DNA of 64,000 nucleotides from Coriaria nepalensis (Eukaryota > Streptophyta > Magnoliopsida > Cucurbitales > Coriariaceae). The translations under genes were made by a program, and so were the position numbers. The notes beneath the pieces were generated by a model. It did no database searches, was not told where the DNA came from, and worked only from the letters and a program-made list of their open reading frames with translations. This document shows, piece after piece, positions 52,068 through 64,000 of this stretch (position 1 is the first letter of the stretch; every line of letters begins with the position of its first letter). Location: positions 18,011,501 to 18,075,500 of the forward strand of contig CP114481.1 in assembly GCA_027186245.1 (NCBI GenBank), in the 5' to 3' direction.

Positions 52068-53575
52068 ATTTTTTTAGCTTTAAAATCATATTATTGTGTT
52101 TCTTTTAGTCATTAAATCATTCTAAATCGCTTCTAACGAAATTCGGCCTTTAAACATGACTTTCGTGCATAACTTGCAGTTAATCTATCGAAGGCAACAT
52201 TGGATTTGTTTAGCCCTAAAGTCATGTCATTGAGTCTCATCCAATCATTAAATCATTCTAAATTAAGTTGAACGAATTCTATTTTCGCCCCTCAAACATG
52301 ATTTTCTTACATAACTTGCAATTAACTTATTGACGACAACAATGCCTTATTTTAGGCTTAAAAAGTATATCATTCAGTCTCTTCATATCATTAAATTGTT
52401 GGAACGCACTTCGAACCAATTCTATTTTTGCATTTAAGACATGACTTTCATGCATAAGTTGCAATTGATCTATTGAGAGCAACCATCCATTTTTTTAGCC
52501 TTAAAGTCATATTATTGCTTGTCTTTTAGTTATTAAATCATTCTAAATTACTTCGAACGAAATTCGGCCTCTAGAGATGACTTTCCTGCATAACTTGCAG
52601 TTGATCTACTAAAGGCAACAATGCATTTGTTTAGCCTTAAAGTCATGTAACTGAGTCTCTTCTAGTCAATAAATCATTCTAAATTTATTCGAACGAATTT
52701 TATTTTCGCCTCCAAACATGATTTTCTTACATAACTTCCAATTAATCTATTGAAGACAACAATGCATTATTTTAGCCTTAGAAAGCATATCATTCAGTCA
52801 TTTTGTATCATTAAATTGTTTGAAAGCAAATCGAACCAATTCTATTTTTCCATTTAAGAAACGACTTTCATGCATAAGTTGCAATTGATCTATTGAAGGC
52901 AACTATGCATTTTTTTAGCCTTAAAGTCATAGTATTGCGTCTCTTTTAGTCATTAAATTATTCTAAATTACTTCTAACGAAATTCGGCCTTCAAACATGA
53001 CTTTCGTGCATAACTTGCAGTTAATCTATCGAAGGCAACAGTGGATTTGTTTAGCCTTAAAGTCATGTCATTTAGTCTCTTCTAGTCAATAAATCATTCT
53101 AAATTAATTTGAATGAATTCTATTTTCGCCCTTCAAACATGATTTTCTTACATAACTTGCAATTAATCTATTGAAGACAACAATGCATTATTTTAGCTTT
53201 AAAAAGCATATCATTCAGTCTTTTTATATCATTAAATTCTTTGAAAACACCTCGAACCAATTCTATTTTTGCATTTAAGACACGACTTTCATGCGTAAGT
53301 TGCAATTGATCTATTGAAGGCAACTATGCATTTTTTTAGCCTTAAAGTCATTGTATTGCGTCTCTTTTAGTCATTAAATCATTCTAAATTACTTCGAACG
53401 AAATTTGGCCTTCAAACATGACTTTCGTGCATAACTTGCAGTTAATCTATTGAAGGCAACAATGCATTTGTTTAGCCTTAAGGTCATGTCAATGAGTCTC
53501 TTCTAGTCAATAAATCATTCTAAATTAATTTGAACGAATGCTATTTTCGCCCTTCAAACATGATTTTCTTACATA

Positions 53576-55680
53576 ACTTGCAATTAAACTATTGAAGACA
53601 ACAATGCATTATTTTAGCTTTAAAAAGCATATCATTCACTCTTTTTATATCATTAAATTATTTGAAAGCACCTCGAACCAATTCTATTTTTGCATTGAAG
53701 ACACGACTTTCATGCATAAGCTTCAATTGATCTATTGAATGCAACTTTGCATTTTTTTAGCTTTAAAATCATATTATTGCGTTTCTTTTAGTCATTAAAT
53801 CATTCTAAATCGCTTCAAACGAAATTCAGCCTTTATACATGACTATCGTGCATAACTTGCAATTTATCTATCGAAGGCAGTAGTGGATTTGTTTAGCCTT
53901 AAAGTCATGTCATTGAGTCTCATCCAATCATTAAATCATTTTAAATTAAGTTGAACGAATTCTATTTTCACCCCTCAAACATGATTTTCTTACATAACTT
54001 GCAATTAACTTATTGACGACAACAATGCATTATTTTAGCCCTAAAAAGTTTATCATTCAGTCTTTTCATATCATTAAATTGTTGGAACGCACTTCAAAAC
54101 AATTCTATTTTTGTATTTAAGACATGACTTTCATGCATAAGTTGGAATTGATCTATTGAAAGCAACTATGCATTTTTTTGGCCTTAAAGTCATATTATTG
54201 CTTGTCGTTTAGTCATTAAATCGTTCTAAATTACTTCGAACGAAATTCAGCCTTCAAATATGACTTTCGTGCATAACTTGCAGTTAATCTATTGAAGGTA
54301 ACAATGCATTTGTTTAGCCTTAAGGTCATGTCATTGAGTCTCATCCAGTCATTAAATCATTCTAAATTAAGTTGAACGAATTCTATTTTCGCCTTTCAAA
54401 CATGATTTTCTTACATAACTTGCAATTAATATATTGAAGACAACAATCCATTATTTTAGCTTTAAAAAGCATATCACTCAGTCTTTTTATATCATTAAAT
54501 TGTTTGAAAACACCTCGAACCAATTCTAATTTTGCATTTAAGACACGACTTTCATGCGTAAGTTGCAATTGATCTATTGAAGGCAACAATGCATTTTTTT
54601 AGCCTTAAATTCATAGTATTGCGTCTCTTTTAGTCATTAAATCATTCTAAATTACTTCGAACGAAATTCGGCCTTCAAACATGACTTTCGTGCATAACTT
54701 GCAGTTAATCTATTGAAGGCAACAATCCATTTGTTTAGCCTTAAGGTCATCTCAATGAGTCTCTTCTAGTCAATAAATCATTCTAAATTAATTTGAACAA
54801 ATTCTATTTTCGCCCTTCAAACATGATTTTCTTACATAACTTGCAATTAATCTATTGAAGACAACAATGCATTATTTTAGCTTTAAAAAGCATATCATTC
54901 AGTCTTTTTATATCATTAAATTGTTTGAAAGCACCTCGAACAAATTCTATTTTTGCATTTAAGACACGACTTTCATGCATAAGTTGCAATTGATCTATTG
55001 AAGGCAACTATGCATTTTTTTAGCCTTAAAATCATATTATTGCGTTTCTTTTAGTCATTAAATCATTCTAAATCGCTTCGAACGAAATTCGGCCTTTATA
55101 CATGACTATCGTGCATAAATTGCAATTAATCTATCGAAGGCAACAATGCATTTGTTTAGCCTTAAAGTCATGTCATTGAGTCTCAACAAATCATTAAATC
55201 ATTCTAAATTAAGTTGAATGAATTCTATTTTCACCCTTCAAACATGATTTTCTTACATAACTTGCAATTAACTTATTGACGACAACAATGCATTATTTTA
55301 GCTTTAAAAAGTATATCATTCAGTCTTTCCATATCAATAAATTGTTGGAAAGCACATCGAACCAATTCTATTTTTGCATTTAAGACACGACTTTCAGGCA
55401 TAACTTGTAATTGATCTATTGAAGGCAACTATGAATTTTTTTAGCCTTAAAGTCATATTATTGCTTGTCTTTTAGTCATTAAATCATTCTAAATTACTTC
55501 GAATGAAATTCGGCCTCTAGACATGACTTTCCTGCATAACTTGCAGTTGATCTACTGAAGGCAACACTGCATTTGATTATCCTTAAAGTCATGTTACTGA
55601 GTCTCTTCTAGTCAATAAATCATTCTAACTTTATTCGAACGAATTCTATTTTCGCCCTTCACACATGATTTTCTTACATA
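53576..55680 (+). repeat. 2,105-bp higher-order repeat, unit 1
   Basis: It is fifteen monomers (five trimers). The left end resembles 47,685-47,900, the next monomer resembles the GGCAATAGTGGATTTG type at about 43,770, and most of the rest resembles 48,500-50,200 at an offset of 5,472 bp. The unit is therefore itself a chimera of earlier modules. Compared with units 2-5 it has a few private bases: TTTTCACCCCTC, TTAATATATTG at about 54,428 and CTCGAACAAATTC. Confidence 0.88.
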
Positions 55681-57785
55681 ACTTGCAATTAAACTATTGA
55701 AGACAACAATGCATTATTTTAGCTTTAAAAAGCATATCATTCACTCTTTTTATATCATTAAATTATTTGAAAGCACCTCGAACCAATTCTATTTTTGCAT
55801 TGAAGACACGACTTTCATGCATAAGCTTCAATTGATCTATTGAATGCAACTTTGCATTTTTTTAGCTTTAAAATCATATTATTGCGTTTCTTTTAGTCAT
55901 TAAATCATTCTAAATCGCTTCAAACGAAATTCAGCCTTTATACATGACTATCGTGCATAACTTGCAATTTATCTATCGAAGGCAGTAGTGGATTTGTTTA
56001 GCCTTAAAGTCATGTCATTGAGTCTCATCCAATCATTAAATCATTTTAAATTAAGTTGAACGAATTCTATTTTCGCCCCTCAAACATGATTTTCTTACAT
56101 AACTTGCAATTAACTTATTGACGACAACAATGCATTATTTTAGCCTTAAAAAGTTTATCATTCAGTCTTTTCATATCATTAAATTGTTGGAACGCACTTC
56201 AAAACAATTCTATTTTTGTATTTAAGACATGACTTTCATGCATAAGTTGGAATTGATCTATTGAAAGGAACTATGCATTTTTTTGGCCTTAAAGTCATAT
56301 TATTGCTTGTCGTTTAGTCATTAAATCGTTCTAAATTACTTCGAACGAAATTCAGCCTTCAAATATGACTTTCGTGCATAACTTGCAGTTAATCTATTGA
56401 AGGTAACAGTGCATTTGTTTAGCCTTAAGGTCAGGTCATTGAGTCTCATCCAGTCATTAAATCATTCTAAATTAAGTTGAACGAATTCTATTTTCGCCTT
56501 TCAAACATGATTTTCTTACATAACTTGCAATTAATCTATTGAAGACAACAATCCATTATTTTAGCTTTAAAAAGCATATCACTCAGTCTTTTTATATCAT
56601 TAAATTGTTTGAAAACACCTCGAACCAATTCTAATTTTGCATTTAAGACACGACTTTCATGCGTAAGTTGCAATTGATCTATTGAAGGCAACAATGCATT
56701 TTTTTAGCCTTAAATTCATAGTATTGCGTCTCTTTTAGTCATTAAATCATTCTAAATTACTTCGAACGAAATTCGGCCTTCAAACATGACTTTCGTGCAT
56801 AACTTGCAGTTAATCTATTGAAGGCAACAATCCATTTGTTTAGCCTTAAGGTCATCTCAATGAGTCTCTTCTAGTCAATAAATCATTCTAAATTAATTTG
56901 AACAAATTCTATTTTCGCCCTTCAAACATGATTTTCTTACATAACTTGCAATTAATCTATTGAAGACAACAATGCATTATTTTAGCTTTAAAAAGCATAT
57001 CATTCAGTCTTTTTATATCATTAAATTGTTTGAAAGCACCTCGAACCAATTCTATTTTTGCATTTAAGACACGACTTTCATGCATAAGTTGCAATTGGTC
57101 TATTGAAGGCAACTATGCATTTTTTTAGCCTTAAAATCATATTATTGCGTTTCTTTTAGTCATTAAATCATTCTAAATCGCTTCGAACGAAATTCGGCCT
57201 TTATACATGACTATCGTGCATAAATTGCAATTAATCTATCGAAGGCAACAATGCATTTGTTTAGCCTTAAAGTCATGTCATTGAGTCTCAACAAATCATT
57301 AAATCATTCTAAATTAAGTTGAATGAATTCTATTTTCACCCTTCAAACATGATTTTCTTACATAACTTGCAATTAACTTATTGACGACAACAATGCATTA
57401 TTTTAGCTTTAAAAAGTATATCATTCAGTCTTTCCATATCAATAAATTGTTGGAAAGCACATCGAACCAATTCTATTTTTGCATTTAAGACACGACTTTC
57501 AGGCATAACTTGTAATTGATCTATTGAAGGCAACTATGAATTTTTTTAGCCTTAAAGTCATATTATTGCTTGTCTTTTAGTCATTAAATCATTCTAAATT
57601 ACTTCGAATGAAATTCGGCCTCTAGACATGACTTTCCTGCATAACTTGCAGTTGATCTACTGAAGGCAACACTGCATTTGATTATCCTTAAAGTCATGTT
57701 ACTGAGTCTCTTCTAGTCAATAAATCATTCTAACTTTATTCGAACGAATTCTATTTTCGCCCTTCACACATGATTTTCTTACATA
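55681..57785 (+). repeat. 2,105-bp higher-order repeat, unit 2
   Basis: It is a length-identical repeat of unit 1. It shares GAAAGGAACTATG, GGTAACAGTGC, GGTCAGGTCATTG and CAATTGGTCTATTG with unit 3 only. The CATAAGCTTCAATTG marker lies at about 55,821, 2,105 bp after its position in unit 1. Confidence 0.92.
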
Positions 57786-59890
57786 ACTTGCAATTAAACT
57801 ATTGAAGACAACAATGCATTATTTTAGCTTTAAAAAGCATATCATTCACTCTTTTTATATCATTAAATTATTTGAAAGCACCTCGAACCAATTCTATTTT
57901 TGCATTGAAGACACGACTTTCATGCATAAGCTTCAATTGATCTATTGAATGCAACTTTGCATTTTTTTAGCTTTAAAATCATATTATTGCGTTTCTTTTA
58001 GTCATTAAATCAATCTAAATCGCTTCAAACGAAATTCAGCCTTTATACATGACTATCGTGCATAACTTGCAATTTATCTATCGAAGGCAGTAGTGGATTT
58101 GTTTAGCCTTAAAGTCATGTCATTGAGTCTCATCCAATCATTAAATCATTTTAAATTAAGTTGAACGAATTCTATTTTCGCCCCTCAAACATGATTTTCT
58201 TACATAACTTGCAATTAACTTATTGACGACAACAATGCATTATTTTAGCCTTAAAAAGTTTATCATTCAGTCTTTTCATATCATTAAATTGTTGGAACGC
58301 ACTTCAAAACAATTCTATTTTTGTATTTAAGACATGACTTTCATGCATAAGTTGGAATTGATCTATTGAAAGGAACTATGCATTTTTTTGGCCTTAAAGT
58401 CATATTATTGCTTGTCGTTTAGTCATTAAATCGTTCTAAATTACTTCGAACGAAATTCAGCCTTCAAATATGACTTTCGTGCATAACTTGCAGTTAATCT
58501 ATTGAAGGTAACAGTGCATTTGTTTAGCCTTAAGGTCAGGTCATTGAGTCTCATCCAGTCATTAAATCATTCTAAATTAAGTTGAACGAATTCTATTTTC
58601 GCCTTTCAAACATGATTTTCTTACATAACTTGCAATTAATCTATTGAAGACAACAATCCATTATTTTAGCTTTAAAAAGCATATCACTCAGTCTTTTTAT
58701 ATCATTAAATTGTTTGAAAACACCTCGAACCAATTCTAATTTTGCATTTAAGACACGACTTTCATGCGTAAGTTGCAATTGATCTATTGAAGGCAACAAT
58801 GCATTTTTTTAGCCTTAAATTCATAGTATTGCGTCTCTTTTAGTCATTAAATCATTCTAAATTACTTCGAACGAAATTCGGCCTTCAAACATGACTTTCG
58901 TGCATAACTTGCAGTTAATCTATTGAAGGCAACAATCCATTTGTTTAGCCTTAAGGTCATCTCAATGAGTCTCTTCTAGTCAATAAATCATTCTAAATTA
59001 ATTTGAACAAATTCTATTTTCGCCCTTCAAACATGATTTTCTTACATAACTTGCAATTAATCTATTGAAGACAACAATGCATTATTTTAGCTTTAAAAAG
59101 CATATCATTCAGTCTTTTTATATCATTAAATTGTTTGAAAGCACCTCGAACCAATTCTATTTTTGCATTTAAGACACGACTTTCATGCATAAGTTGCAAT
59201 TGGTCTATTGAAGGCAACTATGCATTTTTTTAGCCTTAAAATCATATTATTGCGTTTCTTTTAGTCATTAAATCATTCTAAATCGCTTCGAACGAAATTC
59301 GGCCTTTATACATGACTATCGTGCATAAATTGCAATTAATCTATCGAAGGCAACAATGCATTTGTTTAGCCTTAAAGTCATGTCATTGAGTCTCAACAAA
59401 TCATTAAATCATTCTAAATTAAGTTGAATGAATTCTATTTTCACCCTTCAAACATGATTTTCTTACATAACTTGCAATTAACTTATTGACGACAACAATG
59501 CATTATTTTAGCTTTAAAAAGTATATCATTCAGTCTTTCCATATCAATAAATTGTTGGAAAGCACATCGAACCAATTCTATTTTTGCATTTAAGACACGA
59601 CTTTCAGGCATAACTTGTAATTGATCTATTGAAGGCAACTATGAATTTTTTTAGCCTTAAAGTCATATTATTGCTTGTCTTTTAGTCATTAAATCATTCT
59701 AAATTACTTCGAATGAAATTCGGCCTCTAGACATGACTTTCCTGCATAACTTGCAGTTGATCTACTGAAGGCAACACTGCATTTGATTATCCTTAAAGTC
59801 ATGTTACTGAGTCTCTTCTAGTCAATAAATCATTCTAACTTTATTCGAACGAATTCTATTTTCGCCCTTCACACATGATTTTCTTACATA
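57786..59890 (+). repeat. 2,105-bp higher-order repeat, unit 3
   Basis: It is closest to unit 2, sharing its four private variants. It has one visible private change, AAATCAATCTAAATCGC near 58,010. There is no length change. Confidence 0.92.
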
Positions 59891-61995
59891 ACTTGCAATT
59901 AAACTATTGAAGACAACAATGCATTATTTTAGCTTTAAAAAGCATATCATTCACTCTTTTTATATCATTAAATTATTTGAAAGCACCTCGAACCAATTCT
60001 ATTTTTGCATTGAAGACACGACTTTCATGCATAAGCTTCAATTGATCTATTGAATGCAACTTTGCATTTTTTTAGCTTTAAAATCATATTATTGCGTTTC
60101 TTTTAGTCATTAAATCATTCTAAATCGCTTCAAACGAAATTCAGCCTTTATACATGACTATCGTGCATAACTTGCAATTTATCTATCGAAGGCAGTAGTG
60201 GATTTGTTTAGCCTTAAAGTCATGTCATTGAGTCTCATCCAATCATTAAATCATTTTAAATTAAGTTGAACGAATTCTATTTTCGCCCCTCAAACATGAT
60301 TTTCTTACATAACTTGCAATTAACTTATTGACGACAACAATGCATTATTTTAGCCTTAAAAAGTTTATCATTCAGTCTTTTCATATCATTAAATTGTTGG
60401 AACGCACTTCAAAACAATTCTATTTTTGTATTTAAGACATGACTTTCATGCATAAGTTGGAATTGATCTATTGAAAGCAACTATGCATTTTTTTGGCCTT
60501 AAAGTCATATTATTGCTTGTCGTTTAGTCATTAAATCGTTCTAAATTACTTCGAACGAAATTCAGCCTTCAAATATGACTTTCGTGCATAACTTGCAGTT
60601 AATCTATTGAAGGTAACAATGCATTTGTTTAGCCTTAAGGTCATGTCATTGAGTCTCATCCAGTCATTAAATCATTCTAAATTAAGTTGAACGAATTCTA
60701 TTTTCGCCTTTCAAACATGATTTTCTTACATAACTTGCAATTAATCTATTGAAGACAACAATCCATTATTTTAGCTTTAAAAAGCATATCACTCAGTCTT
60801 TTTATATCATTAAATTGTTTGAAAACACCTCGAACCAATTCTAATTTTGCATTTAAGACACGACTTTCATGCGTAAGTTGCAATTGATCTATTGAAGGCA
60901 ACAATGCATTTTTTTAGCCTTAAATTCATAGTATTGCGTCTCTTTTAGTCATTAAATCATTCTAAATTACTTCGAACGAAATTCGGCCTTCAAACATGAC
61001 TTTCGTGCATAACTTGCAGTTAATCTATTGAAGGCAACAATCCATTTGTTTAGCCTTAAGGTCATCTCAATGAGTCTCTTCTAGTCAATAAATCATTCTA
61101 AATTAATTTGAACAAATTCTATTTTCGCCCTTCAAACATGATTTTCTTACATAACTTGCAATTAATCTATTGAAGACAACAATGCATTATTTTAGCTTTA
61201 AAAAGCATATCATTCAGTCTTTTTATATCATTAAATTGTTTGAAAGCACCTCGAACCAATTCTATTTTTGCATTTAAGACACGACTTTCATGCATAAGTT
61301 GCAATTGATCTATTGAAGGCAACTATGCATTTTTTTAGCCTTAAAATCATATTATTGCGTTTCTTTTAGTCATTAAATCATTCTAAATCGCTTCGAACGA
61401 AATTCGGCCTTTATACATGACTATCGTGCATAAATTGCAATTAATCTATCGAAGGCAACAATGCATTTGTTTAGCCTTAAAGTCATGTCATTGAGTCTCA
61501 ACAAATCATTAAATCATTCTAAATTAAGTTGAATGAATTCTATTTTCACCCTTCAAACATGATTTTCTTACATAACTTGCAATTAACTTATTGACGACAA
61601 CAATGCATTATTTTAGCTTTAAAAAGTATATCATTCAGTCTTTCCATATCAATAAATTGTTGGAAAGCACATCGAACCAATTCTATTTTTGCATTTAAGA
61701 CACGACTTTCAGGCATAACTTGTAATTGATCTATTGAAGGCAACTATGAATTTTTTTAGCCTTAAAGTCATATTATTGCTTGTCTTTTAGTCATTAAATC
61801 ATTCTAAATTACTTCGAATGAAATTCGGCCTCTAGACATGACTTTCCTGCATAACTTGCAGTTGATCTACTGAAGGCAACACTGCATTTGATTATCCTTA
61901 AAGTCATGTTACTGAGTCTCTTCTAGTCAATAAATCATTCTAACTTTATTCGAACGAATTCTATTTTCGCCCTTCACACATGATTTTCTTACATA
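59891..61995 (+). repeat. 2,105-bp higher-order repeat, unit 4
   Basis: It carries the unit 1 state (GAAAGCAACTATG, GGTAACAATGC, GGTCATGTCATTG, CAATTGATCTATTG) at the positions where units 2 and 3 differ. Confidence 0.92.
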
Positions 61996-64000
61996 ACTTG
62001 CAATTAAACTATTGAAGACAACAATGCATTATTTTAGCTTTAAAAAGCATATCATTCACTCTTTTTATATCATTAAATTATTTGAAAGCACCTCGAACCA
62101 ATTCTATTTTTGCATTGAAGACACGACTTTCATGCATAAGCTTCAATTGATCTATTGAATGCAACTTTGCATTTTTTTAGCTTTAAAATCATATTATTGC
62201 GTTTCTTTTAGTCATTAAATCATTCTAAATCGCTTCAAACGAAATTCAGCCTTTATACATGACTATCGTGCATAACTTGCAATTTATCTATCGAAGGCAG
62301 TAGTGGATTTGTTTAGCCTTAAAGTCATGTCATTGAGTCTCATCCAATCATTAAATCATTTTAAATTAAGTTGAACGAATTCTATTTTCGCCCCTCAAAC
62401 ATGATTTTCTTACATAACTTGCAATTAACTTATTGACGACAACAATGCATTATTTTAGCCTTAAAAAGTTTATCATTCAGTCTTTTCATATCATTAAATT
62501 GTTGGAACGCACTTCAAAACAATTCTATTTTTGTATTTAAGACATGACTTTCATGCATAAGTGGGAATTGATCTATTGAAAGCAACTATGCATTTTTTTG
62601 GCCTTAAAGTCATATTATTGCTTGTCGTTTAGTCATTAAATCGTTCTAAATTACTTCGAACGAAATTCAGCCTTCAAATATGACTTTCGTGCATAACTTG
62701 CAGTTAATCTATTGAAGGTAACAATGCATTTGTTTAGCCTTAAGGTCATGTCATTGAGTCTCATCCAGTCATTAAATCATTCTAAATTAAGTTGAACGAA
62801 TTCTATTTTCGCCTTTCAAACATGATTTTCTTACATAACTTGCAATTAATCTATTGAAGACAACAATCCATTATTTTAGCTTTAAAAAGCATATCACTCA
62901 GTCTTTTTATATCATTAAATTGTTTGAAAACACCTCGAACCAATTCTAATTTTGCATTTAAGACACGACTTTCATGCGTAAGTTGCAATTGATCTATTGA
63001 AGGCAACAATGCATTTTTTTAGCCTTAAATTCATAGTATTGCGTCTCTTTTAGTCATTAAATCATTCTAAATTACTTCGAACGAAATTCGGCCTTCAAAC
63101 ATGACTTTCGTGCATAACTTGCTGTTAATCTATTGAAGGCAACAATGCATTTGTTTAGCCTTAAGGTCATCTCAATGAGTCTCTTCTAGTCAATAAATAA
63201 TTCTAAATTAATTTGAACGAATTCTATTTTCGCCCTTCAAACATGATTTTCTTACATAACTTGCAATTAATCTATTGAAGACAACAATGCATTATTTTAG
63301 CTTTAAAAAGCATATCATTCAGTCTTATTATATCGTTAAATTGTTTGAAAGCACCTCGAACCAATTCTATTTTTGCATTTAAGACACGACTTTCATGCAT
63401 AAGTTGCAATTGATCTATTGAAGGCAACTATGCATTTTTTTAGCCTTAAAATCATATTATTGCGTTTCTTTTAGTCATTAAATCATTCTAAATCGCTTCG
63501 AACGAAATTCGGCCTTTATACATGACTATCGTGCATAAATTGCAATTAATCTATCGAAGGCAACAATGCATTTGTTTAGCCTTAAAGTCATGTCATTGAG
63601 TCTCAACAAATCATTAAATCATTCTAAATTAAGTTGAATGAATTCTATTTTCACCCTTCAAACATGATTTTCTTACATAACTTGCAATTAACTTATTGAC
63701 GACAACAATGTATTATTTTAGCTTTAAAAAGTATATCATTCAGTCTTTCCATATCAATAAATTGTTGGAAAGCACATCGAACCAATTCTATTTTTGCATT
63801 TAAGACACGACTTTCAGGCATAACTTGTAATTGATCTATTGAAGGCAACTATGAATTTTTTTAGCCTTAAAGTCATATTATTGCTTGTCTTTTAGTCATT
63901 AAATCATTCTAAATTACTTCGAATGAAATTCGGCCTCTAGACATGACTTTCCTGCATAACTTGCAGTTGATCTACTGAAGGCAACACTGCATTTGATTAT
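61996..64000 (+). repeat. 2,105-bp higher-order repeat, unit 5 (cut by window edge)
   Basis: 2,005 of 2,105 bp are inside the window, and no end of the array is seen. It is unit 4-like up to about 63,060. It then has a short tract at about 63,121-63,220 that matches the 45.9/50.5/51.8 kb type instead, and after that private changes (CAGTCTTATTATATCGTT, ACAATGTATTATTTTAGC). TAAGTGGGAATTG near 62,560 is also private. Confidence 0.9.
63121..63220 (+). other. Conversion-like tract inside the last 2,105-bp unit
   Basis: Four linked differences from units 1-4 occur together: GCTGTTAATC for GCAGTTAATC, CAATGCATTTG for CAATCCATTTG, AATAAATAATTC for AATAAATCATTC and GAACGAATTC for GAACAAATTC. All four are the normal state at about 45,864, 50,492 and 51,752. 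The flanks return to the unit sequence, so this is a short patch and not a unit boundary. Confidence 0.75.

Larger units (their letters stand above)
48488..53575 (+). repeat. Tandem duplication 2, copy 2 (expanded)
   Basis: It directly follows copy 1 and repeats it with the nested 1,263-bp duplication at 49,542-52,067. A single-base deletion, CGCCTCCAAAC for CGCCCTCCAAAC near 52,710, changes the offset from 5,893 to 5,892 bp. Resemblance to copy 1 fades at about 53,800, inside the first 2,105-bp unit. Confidence 0.83.
1..64000 (+). repeat. Satellite DNA array filling the entire window
   Basis: Every part of the window is built from the same family of about 140-bp AT-rich monomers in one orientation. 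Landmarks such as ATGCAT, TAACTTGCA and TAGCCTTAAA recur in each monomer from the first line to the last. The array is organised as 421-bp A-B-C trimers and then as longer repeats. I found no break filled by other DNA: no transposon, microsatellite, gene or inverted block. Such arrays are known from eukaryotic centromeres, pericentromeres and subtelomeres; which of these applies cannot be read from the sequence. I do not recognise the satellite family and do not assign a species. Confidence 0.98.

Noticed and set aside
1..64000. CRISPR array
   Set aside because: The regular repeats have no unique spacers: the sequence between conserved segments is itself repeated, and the period (140/421 bp) is far too long. 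No cas-like gene is present.
1..64000. tRNA, rRNA, telomere repeats or transposon fragments
   Set aside because: No cloverleaf, rRNA core, TTAGGG/TTTAGGG run, terminal inverted repeat, polyprotein frame or long terminal repeat was seen. All sequence is accounted for by A, B and C monomers.

Overview
The whole window is satellite DNA. From base 1 to base 64,000 it is one uninterrupted head-to-tail tandem array on the + strand, and I see no gene, RNA gene, transposon, CRISPR array, telomere repeat or inverted segment. The basic unit is an AT-rich monomer of about 140 bp (about 30 % GC by eye). There are three monomer types, A (about 136 bp), B (about 143 bp) and C (about 142 bp), in fixed order A-B-C, giving a 421-bp trimer repeated roughly 150 times. 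Megasatellite of this kind points to eukaryotic heterochromatin (centromeric, pericentromeric or subtelomeric). I cannot name the species or the satellite family from sequence alone.

Above the trimer there are higher-order repeats (HORs), and they differ by region. 1-5,440: ordinary trimers. 5,441-15,848: a mosaic of two block types, X (1,126 bp, 8 monomers, one A missing) and Y (842 bp, 6 monomers), giving an exact 3,094-bp period. 15,849-17,956: short irregular blocks, including a doubled B monomer. 17,957-26,470: trimers carrying two separate 842-bp tandem repeats. 26,470-27,390: a chimeric junction. 27,390-42,085: a second copy of 10,390-26,495, more than 99 % identical where I compared it closely, differing mainly by gain or loss of whole blocks. 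42,086-43,856: divergent trimers. 43,857-53,575: a tandem duplication (offset 4,630 bp, then 5,893 bp) with a nested 1,263-bp duplication. 53,576-64,000: a very regular 2,105-bp HOR (15 monomers) repeated almost five times and running off the right edge.

Nothing here encodes a pathway. What the window records is array turnover: unequal exchange in whole-monomer steps, large segmental duplication, and local conversion. Most junctions I could place fall in or near the half of the monomer that A, B and C share. The open frames of about 60-70 codons that recur on the minus strand are by-products of the repeat, and all of them begin at TTG rather than ATG.
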